A DNA stretch of 15,671 bases, from assembly GCA_043812935.1 (NCBI GenBank), contig JBDRLO010000064.1:1-15671 (forward strand). Direction: 5' to 3'. Positions 6,155 through 13,041 of the stretch are shown here, in pieces. The position numbers and the translations under genes are program-made. This DNA is from JBDRNE01 sp043812935. GTDB lineage: Bacteria > Omnitrophota > Gorgyraeia > Tantalellales > Tantalellaceae. The notes under the pieces were generated by a model. That model ran no database searches. It was not told where the DNA came from and saw nothing but the letters and a program-made list of their open reading frames with translations. The first letter of the stretch is position 1; every line of letters begins with the position of its first letter.

Positions 6155-7600
6155 ATGAAAAAGTTTAGGAAAATCGGTAACGGAAATATACAGGAAAAAG
6201 GCGGCATCAGGGAGATGGTGGCTATTGCTTTGCCCATGGTGGTATCACAGGCTTGTTATACTATTATGACTTTTACTGACAGGATGTTTTTATCACGGCT
6301 GGGCATGGACTTTATGAACGCCTCTATGGTTGGAGGTTTGACGGTGTTCATGATGATGACGTTTTTTATCGGGTTAACTGGGTATGCGACAGCGGTTGTT
6401 GCGCAGTATTTAGGGGCAGGGCAGAAGAGCCGTTGTTCCGTGGTGTTGACGCAAGCGGTTATAATTGCTTTTCTGGCATATCCTTTAATTTTGTTTTGCC
6501 GGCCTTTAGCTCATAGGCTTTTCGATTTTATGGGCATTATGCCGTCTCAGCTTGGTCCTCAGAAACTTTATTTTGATATTCTTATAGGAGCTGTAATTAT
6601 TACGCTTCTTCGAAGTTGTTTGAGCGCTTTTTTCTCTGGGATCGGCAAGACAAAGATGGTCATGATGTCGGGTCTTATTGCAATGAGTGTGAACATTATC
6701 GTAAATTATATTCTTATATTCGGGAAGTTCGGTGTACCGGCTATGGGTATTAGGGGCGCTGCATACGGCACAATAATCGGCAGTGCCAGCGGATTGGCAG
6801 TATTGCTTGTATCTTATTTAGAGAAAGAGAACTTTAGGCGGTTTAATGTAGCCAAATCTTTTCGGTTTAATGGTGAAGTTATGCGGACGCTTCTTCGGTT
6901 CGGATATCCGGCGGGACTTGAAATGTTTCTAAATCTTTTGGCGTTTGATGTAATAGTTATGATATTTCATTCGGTTGGTGCGGTTGCCGCGGCTGCTTCA
7001 ACGATTGTTTTTAACTGGGATATGGTTTCGTTTGTTCCGCTTCTGGGTATCGAAGTAGGGGTAACCAGTCTAGTGGGCAGGTACATGGGAGCGGGTAAGC
7101 CTGATACTGCGCATAAGGCGACGATGTCAGGTGTTAAACTTGGCATGGTATATTCGGCGCTTGTGTTTATATTGTTTGCGGGTTTCCCTGAAATGTTGGC
7201 GGCGATTTTTCGTCCGGATACGGCTGACAGCGTGTTTGTTTCTGCTATACCCGCAACAGTGTTTATGATACGCTTAGCGTCAATTTATGTTTTGGCTGAG
7301 GCTGTCTTTGTTGTGTTTATCGGCGCTTTGCGCGGTGCGGGTGATACTTTCTGGGCAATGTTTATATCAGTTGCTTTGCATTGGGTGCTTGTTCCGATAC
7401 TTTATATCATGCTGAAAGTTTCGAATGTCGGACTTGAACTTGCGTGGCAGGGTGTTGTGGGGCTGTTTCTCTTATTTTCGGGATTTGTCTATCTGCGTTA
7501 TCGCAGCGGCCGGTGGCGTACAATATCCGTGGTGAAACCAGCGGAAGTTACTTCGGTGCCGGTCATTCTGAATGATTTTCACGAACCGTCAGATTTATAA
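6155..7600 (+). CDS. MATE family multidrug/cation efflux protein
   Basis: Predicted inner-membrane antiporter of the multidrug and toxic compound extrusion family (NorM/DinF type), which exports cationic or small organic compounds using a Na+ or H+ gradient. From the ATG at 6155 the protein has 481 residues with about 12 hydrophobic segments, the usual family size and topology. Family hallmarks include an N-terminal MVAIALPMVVSQ and TDRMFLSRLG in TM1-TM2. The second half repeats the first, with LLRFGYPAGLEMFLNLLAFD at its start and IGALRGAGDTFWAM late in the chain. It stands alone, divergent from rex and 70 bp before the iron-sulfur protein gene. The start is uncertain: the ATG at 6155 lies right at the predicted transcription start, while GTG 6137 overlaps the promoter and ATG 6215 would cut into TM1. 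Substrate cannot be told from sequence. Confidence 0.9.
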   Translation: MKKFRKIGNGNIQEKGGIREMVAIALPMVVSQACYTIMTFTDRMFLSRLGMDFMNASMVGGLTVFMMMTFFIGLTGYATAVVAQYLGAGQKSRCSVVLTQAVIIAFLAYPLILFCRPLAHRLFDFMGIMPSQLGPQKLYFDILIGAVIITLLRSCLSAFFSGIGKTKMVMMSGLIAMSVNIIVNYILIFGKFGVPAMGIRGAAYGTIIGSASGLAVLLVSYLEKENFRRFNVAKSFRFNGEVMRTLLRFGYPAGLEMFLNLLAFDVIVMIFHSVGAVAAAASTIVFNWDMVSFVPLLGIEVGVTSLVGRYMGAGKPDTAHKATMSGVKLGMVYSALVFILFAGFPEMLAAIFRPDTADSVFVSAIPATVFMIRLASIYVLAEAVFVVFIGALRGAGDTFWAMFISVALHWVLVPILYIMLKVSNVGLELAWQGVVGLFLLFSGFVYLRYRSGRWRTISVVKPAEVTSVPVILNDFHEPSDL

Positions 7601-7670
7601 GCACAAGAATGTTAATCTTAGAATTTGAAAATAATGTAAAACGGGATGGACTTTATAAAGGAAAATTCAA

Positions 7671-8153
7671 ATGGTGAAAAAAACACAGTTAATAATGATC
7701 TGGCTGCTTCCTCTAATTGTTATAGGAGGCCTATTTAGTCCGATACTCGGTTATTTGGTTGTTGCGATGATGGTTTTTTTGTTTGCGTTATCGTTTTTTA
7801 AAGGACGATACTGGTGCTGGAACTTATGTCCGAGAGGAGCTTTTTTAGATATTGTGCTGTCAAGATTTAGTGCTAATAGGCTTTTGCCCAAAATTTTTAT
7901 AAAGCAGTGGTTTCGTTGGTTGATATTTGTTTTATTTATGAGTTTTCTGGTGTTTCGTATTAGCAGCGCAGGAGGAGAGTTCATCGTCATAGGGGCTGTA
8001 TTTGTAACAATGTGTTTAGTAACAACTATTATTGCTTTGATTTTAGGCCTTTTGATGAAACAACGCGCTTGGTGTGTGATCTGTCCTATGGGGACTTTGC
8101 AGGAAAAGGTTTACAAAATAAGCCATTTTAAATCAAAGAAAAAAAGATTTTAG
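7671..8153 (+). CDS. Membrane protein with NapH/CcoG-like Cys-Pro iron-sulfur motifs
   Basis: A 160-residue protein with about four hydrophobic helices (roughly 8-42, split in two; 80-97; 104-129). Two cysteine motifs lie at membrane boundaries: CWNLCPRGAF (Cys49, Cys53) after TM2 and CVICPMGTLQ (Cys135, Cys138) after TM4. This arrangement is typical of the membrane part of NapH/NosR/YccM-type polyferredoxins, where the CxxxCP elements are thought to take part in electron transfer to or from quinone. The usual soluble 2x[4Fe-4S] ferredoxin domain is absent. AAAGGA lies upstream of the ATG. Directly after its stop comes a relic of an FAD-dependent dehydrogenase, suggesting the two once formed an electron-transfer pair or that a deletion removed what lay between. 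The exact role is unknown. Confidence 0.75.
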   Translation: MVKKTQLIMIWLLPLIVIGGLFSPILGYLVVAMMVFLFALSFFKGRYWCWNLCPRGAFLDIVLSRFSANRLLPKIFIKQWFRWLIFVLFMSFLVFRISSAGGEFIVIGAVFVTMCLVTTIIALILGLLMKQRAWCVICPMGTLQEKVYKISHFKSKKKRF

Positions 8154-8154
8154 C

Positions 8155-8349
8155 AAAAAAATAAAAGGATTTGAAACAGGCAGTATTATGGGGCTTGATA
8201 GTAAGAGTTCATCGCCTGTCCAGGTTCTGAGAGAAGAAAATCATCTCTTCCCCGGGTTTAAAAATTTATATATGGCAGGAACAGGCAGCGGTTATTCCGG
8301 AGGCATAATGTTAAGCGGTGTAGATGGAATAAAAGTGGCCAGGGTATAA
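8155..8349 (+). pseudogene. C-terminal fragment of an NAD(P)/FAD-dependent dehydrogenase
   Basis: Reading from 8155 to a TAA at 8347-8349 gives about 64 codons beginning KKIKGFETGSIMGLDSKSSS. They include SSSPVQVLRE, LYMAGTGSGYSGGIM and SGVDGIKVARV. These match in order the C-terminus of uncharacterised FAD-dependent dehydrogenases of the COG2509 type, whose pattern is roughly KIKGF, then G-E-x-R-x-SSPV, then GLYPxGEGAGYAGGI and AAxDGxxVA. The part seen is the final FAD-contacting loop and helix. About 400 residues, including the Rossmann FAD motif, are missing. It begins in another frame one base after the preceding stop. An ATG at 8188 exists but has no ribosome binding site. It is best explained as the stump of a deleted gene. 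Confidence 0.75.
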
Positions 8350-8383
8350 TAGCTAAACTGTATTTATGTGGCTGGTTCAAAAT

Positions 8384-8401
8384 ATTAGGTAAATTAGGTA
8401 A
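8384..8401. repeat. 9-bp tandem duplication ATTAGGTAA x2
   Basis: ATTAGGTAA occurs at 8384-8392 and again at 8393-8401, followed by ATAGTCCTAGG. It resembles the TAAATAGGG duplication next to GGGACA in the fold-back repeat at 32-49, so it may be a decayed end of the same repeat family. Confidence 0.45.
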
Positions 8402-8430
8402 ATAGTCCTAGGTTTTTTATTTTTTTCAGA

Positions 8431-8436
8431 TATAAT
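8431..8436 (+). promoter_or_regulatory. Possible -10 element upstream of the methyltransferase-ligase gene
   Basis: A perfect TATAAT lies 91 bp before the start codon at 8527 and follows a T-rich tract (8413-8427). The expected -35 position (CTAGGT) is poor, so the promoter is only tentative. Confidence 0.35.
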
Positions 8437-8526
8437 AATGCGTTACAAAAGAATGTGTTTTTAATTAGCAAAACACTTACATGTTTTGCATCATAAAGTA
8501 GAGCTATTTGATCAAAAGGAGATGAA

Positions 8527-10443
8527 ATGGCAAATGGTATAAATAAAAAAAATACTTTAGTTGATAAAATGAAAGTTATCGGGCCTGTTGATAATCTTGA
8601 GGACTATGTAAAAAGGGATTGGTGGAAAGAGATTTTTAACTCGTATTATTTGAGAACGGATGGGGATGTTGTTAATGATGATGATATTACTCGGCAGGAA
8701 ATTGATTCTTATTTAAAAATTTTAAATTTACAAAAAACAGATGTTATTCTTGATATGTGTTGTGGGCAAGGACGTCACTGCTTTGAATTGGCTAACCGCG
8801 GTTTTTCAAAAATATATGGGTTAGATCGCTCTCGGTATTTAATACAACGTGCGCGAAAAACAGTAAGGGATTTGGGGTTGCCTCTGATCTTTAAAGAAGG
8901 GGACGCGAGAAAACGTTCATTTCCCGAAGTATTTTTTGATTGCATTTCGATTTTGGGCAACAGCTTTGGTTATTTTGAGAATGCAAGTGATGACCTGAAA
9001 GTGTTGAAAAATATTCAACGCATCCTTAAACCCGGGGGGAAAATTTTTCTTGATGTTGCAGATGGAGAATATTTGAAAGATAATTTTGAACCCCGGAGTT
9101 GGGAATGGATTGACAAAGATTATTTTGTTTGCAGGGAGAGGTCGTTATCTTTAGATAAAACAAAACTAATTTCCCGTGAAGTTATTACACATACGCAAAA
9201 AGGTGTTATCGTGGATCAATTTTATGCGGAAAGATTGTATTCGAAAGAGCAATTGAATAATCTTTTGAAACATGCGAATTTTCAGGAAATTACGTTTCAT
9301 CCTGCTGATGAAACGGCCTCAAAGCGGAATCAAGATCTCGGGATGATGAAACGTCGATTTCTTGTTACGGCTATTATCCAAAAGGAGTGGCCGAATAAGT
9401 TGCAAATTCCGAAAAAGGCTCTGACAAAAAATGTCATGGTTCTATTAGGAGATCCTCGTCGGACAGATGCTATAAAACCGTCAGAGGTTTTTGACGAGGA
9501 CGATTATTATACGATCAATGAATTAAAACAGGCATTGGCAGGGATTACGGGATATAGTTTCTGTTATTTGGATGATCATAATAAAATGATAGCGGATTTG
9601 TCTAAATACAGAAACCAGATAGATTATATTTTAAATTTGTGTGACGAAGGGTTTTCAAATGACGCGAGACAAGAGCTTCATGTCCCTGCTTTACTTGAAA
9701 TGCTTAGGATTCCTTACACAGGTGCAAATCCACAGTGTTTGGCGTTTTGTTATGACAAATCATTGGTTCGTGGGATATCCCGAGAAATGGATATTTCGGT
9801 TCCGGATGCTTTTTACCTAAAACCGTCGGATAATATCTATGAAATGAATTTCCCTTTTCCGGTTATTATCAAACCCAACATGGGTGATTCCAGTTTTGGT
9901 ATAACCCAAAGAAGCGTGGCGTATAGCCTGGAGGAAATGATCAATGCGATCGACGAGATTCGTAATGTTATCGGGCCAAATAGCCCCATTCTTGTAGAGG
10001 AATTTTTGTCAGGAAAAGATTTGAGTATCGGAATGATAGGAAATCTTCCCAATAATATTAACATATTGCCGATTATTGAAGAGGATTATTCTGCTCTACC
10101 TGAAAATCTTCCTAAAATATGTGGATATGAGGCCAAGTGGGATCCAAAATCGCCTTATTGGAATATCAAATCGATTTTGGCCGATATTTCCGAATCTGTG
10201 CAGAAGTATATTGAGGAAAGGTCGTTACAGTTATTTGAAAGGCTTGAATGCCGGGATTACTGTCGATTTGATTGGAGGCTCGATAAAAATGGTGATCCGC
10301 ACTTGTTAGAGATAAATCCTAATCCGGGATGGTGTTGGGATGGACACTTGGCAAGAATGTGTAAATTCGCGAATATTTCTTATCAGGATATGATTAAAAA
10401 AATCTTGTGTGCAATAGAAGACAGGAGCGGTATTTTAGAATAG
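8527..10443 (+). CDS. Fusion of SAM-dependent methyltransferase and D-Ala-D-Ala-ligase-like ATP-grasp enzyme
   Basis: A 638-residue two-domain enzyme with AAAGGAG before its ATG. The N-terminal half is a class I methyltransferase: motif I VILDMCCGQGRH (73-84), acidic GLD (98-100), EGDAR (124-128), and LKPGGKIFLDVADG (167-180). The C-terminal half (about 303-632) is an ATP-grasp ligase resembling Ddl: LNLCDEGFSNDA and PALLEMLRIPYTGANP (387-402), Lys449 in PVIIKPN, the EEF hinge (491-493), GYEAKW (533-538), Arg580, and metal/ATP residues Asp582, Glu595 and Asn597. Ddl enzymes join two D-alanines. Here the N-terminal GGxSxE substrate motif is missing, and the loop after EINPNPG reads WCWDGHL instead of the usual MTxxSL, so the acceptor is probably different. 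I infer a two-step enzyme that methylates and amide-couples an unknown small molecule or amino acid. It appears monocistronic. Confidence 0.82.
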   Translation: MANGINKKNTLVDKMKVIGPVDNLEDYVKRDWWKEIFNSYYLRTDGDVVNDDDITRQEIDSYLKILNLQKTDVILDMCCGQGRHCFELANRGFSKIYGLDRSRYLIQRARKTVRDLGLPLIFKEGDARKRSFPEVFFDCISILGNSFGYFENASDDLKVLKNIQRILKPGGKIFLDVADGEYLKDNFEPRSWEWIDKDYFVCRERSLSLDKTKLISREVITHTQKGVIVDQFYAERLYSKEQLNNLLKHANFQEITFHPADETASKRNQDLGMMKRRFLVTAIIQKEWPNKLQIPKKALTKNVMVLLGDPRRTDAIKPSEVFDEDDYYTINELKQALAGITGYSFCYLDDHNKMIADLSKYRNQIDYILNLCDEGFSNDARQELHVPALLEMLRIPYTGANPQCLAFCYDKSLVRGISREMDISVPDAFYLKPSDNIYEMNFPFPVIIKPNMGDSSFGITQRSVAYSLEEMINAIDEIRNVIGPNSPILVEEFLSGKDLSIGMIGNLPNNINILPIIEEDYSALPENLPKICGYEAKWDPKSPYWNIKSILADISESVQKYIEERSLQLFERLECRDYCRFDWRLDKNGDPHLLEINPNPGWCWDGHLARMCKFANISYQDMIKKILCAIEDRSGILE

Positions 10444-10492
10444 GCTAGCGGAGCAAAGAAGGATTGGGACGAAGCCTGATTTGTTTTCTAAT

Positions 10493-10556
10493 AACCAGGG
10501 ACATTTATCATTTATAAAGAAGGGCAACATTTTATAAATGGCAAGTATTCCTGGTT
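10493..10556. repeat. Imperfect 26-bp inverted repeat, REP-like; may end the 8527-10443 transcript
   Basis: Arms 10493-10518 and 10531-10556 pair in register over 26 positions, with two mismatches and three G-U wobbles, around a 12-nt loop. The inner nine pairs and outer seven pairs are perfect. The AGGGACA..CATTTATAAA order echoes the fold-back repeat at 7-155. It is followed by a T-rich TTTGTTTTTA, so it could also serve as a terminator. Confidence 0.7.
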
Positions 10557-10574
10557 TGTTTTTATAATAAAAGG

Positions 10575-10583
10575 TGATATACT
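10575..10583 (+). promoter_or_regulatory. Extended -10 promoter candidate upstream of the four-helix membrane protein gene
   Basis: TGATATACT is a TG-n-extended -10 (TATACT, five of six matches). The -35 region (TTGTTT at 10556-10561, 16-bp spacing) is weak, as is tolerated with extended -10s. Transcription would start near 10590 and give a leader of about 134 nt holding two hairpins. Confidence 0.4.
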
Positions 10584-10597
10584 CGGTTAAAAGTTCG

Positions 10598-10700
10598 GCT
10601 GTCTAGGATTTGGGATAAATCCGCTGCGTATATTTATCCCAAACAGCATGGACATTAATCCGACCGGACAACTTATGCTTTTTGCATTCGCATAAGTTGT
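10598..10700 (+). promoter_or_regulatory. Two strong hairpins in the presumed 5' leader
   Basis: Hairpin 1: TTTGGGATAAAT (10609-10620) pairs perfectly with ATTTATCCCAAA (10632-10643) around an 11-nt loop. Outer GCTG/CAGC (10598-10601/10644-10647) may extend it across a bulge. Hairpin 2: ACAACTTATG (10668-10677) pairs perfectly with CATAAGTTGT (10691-10700) around a 13-nt loop. The second ends 10 nt before the AAAGGGGG ribosome binding site. No T-run follows either, so they are not typical terminators. A structured leader is possible; no known riboswitch class was recognised. Confidence 0.5.
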
Positions 10701-10723
10701 GGTCTCAGTTAAAGGGGGCAAAC

Positions 10724-11113
10724 ATGGATGCTTCATTATTTATTGCAAGAATTTTCGGGGTGTTGTATTTGGTTGTCGGGATAGGCATGCTGGTTAACCG
10801 CAAGAATTTTCTGAAAATAATGGATGATTTTTGTAGTAACGCGGCTTTGGTTTTGGTAGGCGGGATGTTTGCGCTTATTGTCGGGCTCGCGATTATTTTA
10901 ACTCATAATGTGTGGGTATGGCACTGGATCCTTATAATCACAGTTATAGGGTGGCTCGGGCTTATAAAAGGTATATGGATAATAATTTTTCCGAATAGTG
11001 TTTCAGGATTCATGCAGAGTTATCAGAAAAATGAAAATTTGGTAGTGGCACATAGTCTTGTTGCCCTTGTTTTAGGCGCAGTTTTGACTTTTTTTGGTTT
11101 TTTTGCAATATAG
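10724..11113 (+). CDS. Small four-helix integral membrane protein, function unknown
   Basis: A 129-residue protein with a strong AAAGGGGG ribosome binding site (10711-10718) before the ATG. It contains about four hydrophobic helices, roughly residues 5-23, 37-60, 66-88 and 105-128. Short polar links include NRKNFLKIMDDF (25-36) and FPNSVSGFMQSYQKNEN (about 88-104). The NRKNF..M.DF pattern followed by a hydrophobic GG..AL..GL helix is reminiscent of small uncharacterised integral membrane proteins common in uncultivated bacteria. There is no catalytic motif or transport signature. It has no close downstream partner: the next gene begins 187 bp later. Its leader carries two hairpins, so it may be regulated at the RNA level. 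Confidence 0.75.
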   Translation: MDASLFIARIFGVLYLVVGIGMLVNRKNFLKIMDDFCSNAALVLVGGMFALIVGLAIILTHNVWVWHWILIITVIGWLGLIKGIWIIIFPNSVSGFMQSYQKNENLVVAHSLVALVLGAVLTFFGFFAI

Positions 11114-11242
11114 ATATAAAAAGGAAATAATACCGCAGGTGTTGTAAGAATTACTCGTCTAAAAATAGAATTGGAAAGAACTTTCAGAATATTTCGGGTT
11201 TTGCTTTTAATGATAATAAACCGGTTTTTATTTTGATTTTTA

Positions 11243-11251
11243 TGATACAAT
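11243..11251 (+). promoter_or_regulatory. Extended -10 promoter candidate for the aromatic amino acid permease gene
   Basis: TGATACAAT is an extended -10 (TACAAT, five of six matches), 49 bp before the GTG start. No good -35 was seen. The rest of the 11114-11300 gap is AT-rich with a loopless palindrome AAACCGGTTT and no supportable gene. Confidence 0.35.
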
Positions 11252-11300
11252 AAAAATTAAATATAAAACGTTGTATTTATAAAACGGAAAGCAGGGATTT

Positions 11301-12602
11301 GTGCCGCAAAACGGACAAAAGATACCTTTTATAAAAATTTTTACCAACAGTTTACTTGTTACTGGTATGACAATAGGTGCGGGAATATTGGCGCTTCCTA
11401 TAAAAACCGGTATGGCCGGAATTGTACCTTCACTTGTAAGTATGTTTTTAATTTGGGTTTTAATGCTGGGTACGGCCATGGTGTTTATTTATAAGTTTAC
11501 ACATCCAAAAACAAGATCACGTAATTATCCGACACTTTTCCAGAATGAGTTAGGCACCAAAGGCAGATGGGTAAGTGTTTTTGGTTATCTTGTGAACTAT
11601 TATGGTATTTTAGTTGCTTATTTAACAGGGGCATCCACGATACTTGCAACGTTAGTACCTATTAATATCCCAGTTAATATTTGGATGCTTGGTTTTTTTG
11701 TTGTTCTTACGGGGTTGGCTCTTTTAGGCGCGGATAAGGCTAAAAACGCGAACGCGTTTATTATGATAGCTATGATAGGCGCCTTTGGCGTGCTTCTTTT
11801 TCTTTCAGGGTCATATATTGATGTTAGCCGTTATAATCATAAAGTGTGGGCTTTAATGCCTACAGTAATGCCTATAATAATTGTGGCGTTTGCTTTTCAT
11901 AATGTTGTGCCTTTTCTCTGCAAAAACCTTAACGGCGACCAGAAAGCTTCTTTTAAAGCAGTATTAATTGGAAGTTCAATGGCGATAATCATAAATATAT
12001 TATGGATGTTCGTGGTAGTGGGTACTCTTCCTCTTGCAGGCCCTGGAAAAGCGACTATAATCAGCGCGTTACAACATGATTATCCCGCGACTATTCCGTT
12101 GTCTTTAGCGTTGAATAACAAAATGATTACGCTTACGGGTATGGTTTTTGCTCTTGCCGCGATAATTACTTCTTATATCCCGACAAGTGTTGCTCTGAGA
12201 GGGTTTATGCGCGGAATAGTATCTTTGCATTATAAAAATCCTAATAAATATGTGGTTTTGTTGCTTGCATATGGCCCGCCATTTCTTGTAGCAATGATAT
12301 ACCCTGATGTTTTTATTAAGGCTGTAGATATCGCGGGAGGTTTTGGGATCCTTATAGTTTTTGGAATATTACCTAGCCTTATTATGATAAAAATGGCAAA
12401 AAACAGGGGAAAGCTTTTTAAAATCGCGGCCGGAATAATGATAATATGTTTTTCAGTGCTTATGGCTTTTGAAATAGCGCAGGAAACTGGCTTTTTGAAA
12501 TTGGATTCTTCAAAAGAGTATTGGCGGTTGGTATATCCTCATAAAGAATCAAGAATAACACAAAATCATCAAAGTATAAGAGAACCTGTATTAGAAAAGT
12601 AA
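11301..12602 (+). CDS. Aromatic amino acid permease (HAAAP family, TyrP/Mtr/TnaB-like)
   Basis: Inner-membrane proton symporter of the hydroxy/aromatic amino acid permease family, expected to take up tryptophan or tyrosine. The 433 residues start at a GTG with AAAGCAGGG upstream; starting later would remove part of TM1. TM1 shows the family's TGMTIGAGILALPIKTGMAG signature, the unwound GAGxLALP helix that binds substrate and matches the IGAGMLALP of TnaB/TyrP. About 11 hydrophobic segments follow, including VAFAFHNVVPFLCKNLNGD, equivalent to the family's FHxxVPSL segment in TM6. The C-terminal tail (about 405-433) is polar. The permease is 66 bp before the response-regulator gene; they may be cotranscribed, though a separate promoter is possible. 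Which aromatic amino acid it prefers cannot be told. Confidence 0.88.
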   Translation: MPQNGQKIPFIKIFTNSLLVTGMTIGAGILALPIKTGMAGIVPSLVSMFLIWVLMLGTAMVFIYKFTHPKTRSRNYPTLFQNELGTKGRWVSVFGYLVNYYGILVAYLTGASTILATLVPINIPVNIWMLGFFVVLTGLALLGADKAKNANAFIMIAMIGAFGVLLFLSGSYIDVSRYNHKVWALMPTVMPIIIVAFAFHNVVPFLCKNLNGDQKASFKAVLIGSSMAIIINILWMFVVVGTLPLAGPGKATIISALQHDYPATIPLSLALNNKMITLTGMVFALAAIITSYIPTSVALRGFMRGIVSLHYKNPNKYVVLLLAYGPPFLVAMIYPDVFIKAVDIAGGFGILIVFGILPSLIMIKMAKNRGKLFKIAAGIMIICFSVLMAFEIAQETGFLKLDSSKEYWRLVYPHKESRITQNHQSIREPVLEK

Positions 12603-12620
12603 AAGGAAGTAATGCATACC

Positions 12621-12648
12621 TTGATTAGCATGATTTTTTAAGTACTAT
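12621..12648 (+). promoter_or_regulatory. Weak promoter candidate for the two-component genes
   Basis: TTGATT (12621-12626), a 16-bp spacer and TACTAT (12643-12648), each four of six matches. The start site would fall just before the AGGAGG ribosome binding site at 12657-12662. Read-through from the permease gene is an alternative. Confidence 0.3.
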
Positions 12649-12668
12649 TTATTGGTAGGAGGATGGAT

Positions 12669-13040
12669 ATGTCGAAAAGAATACTTGTGGTCGAAAAGAA
12701 TGCTATAATGTTTTCGGTGTTAAAAGATGTATTAGAAAAAGAAGGGCATAATGTTTCTTTATCGGAAACAGGTGAAGATGGTATAAGAATAGCAGAGTCT
12801 GATACTCCGGATTTGGTAGTTACAGATACGGTACTTCCGGATATAGACGGTTTTGAAGTTTGTCGTAGAATTAAAAGTTCCAGGAAGCGTTTAGTTCCGA
12901 AAGTTATTATTACGACAGGAGATATTGATGCCGTAGACGCTGAAAAAGCCCATGACGCGGGAGCAAACGATTATTGTGCTAAAACAAGAGATTCCCTGCA
13001 TGTAATCACGGCGATTAAGGAACTTGTCCGGGAGGGTTAA
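12669..13040 (+). CDS. Single-domain response regulator with altered acidic pocket
   Basis: A 123-residue CheY-like receiver domain with no output domain. The ATG at 12669 is preferred over the one at 12663, because AGGAGG (12657-12662) touches the latter and is spaced six bases from the former. The phosphoacceptor is Asp53 in VVTDTVLPDIDG. Thr83 (IITTG) and Lys105 (DYCAKT) complete the switch residues. The acidic pair that binds Mg2+, normally Asp-Asp after the first strand, reads Glu9-Lys10 in ILVVEKN, and the usual KP after the last strand is KT. Phosphorylation may therefore be weak or differently controlled. The histidine kinase gene starts one base after its stop, with its ribosome binding site inside this gene's end, so the pair is translationally linked. 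It probably signals by protein-protein contact. Confidence 0.85.
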   Translation: MSKRILVVEKNAIMFSVLKDVLEKEGHNVSLSETGEDGIRIAESDTPDLVVTDTVLPDIDGFEVCRRIKSSRKRLVPKVIITTGDIDAVDAEKAHDAGANDYCAKTRDSLHVITAIKELVREG

Positions 13041-13041
13041 T

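Noticed and set aside
8188..8349. A real small gene of 53 codons starting at ATG 8188
   Set aside because: It matches only the C-terminal end of a much larger dehydrogenase, the similarity extends upstream of the ATG, and there is no ribosome binding site.
11210..11240. Terminator around AAACCGGTTT after the four-helix protein gene
   Set aside because: The palindrome has no loop and would leave only a weak A-T stem; a real hairpin is unlikely.
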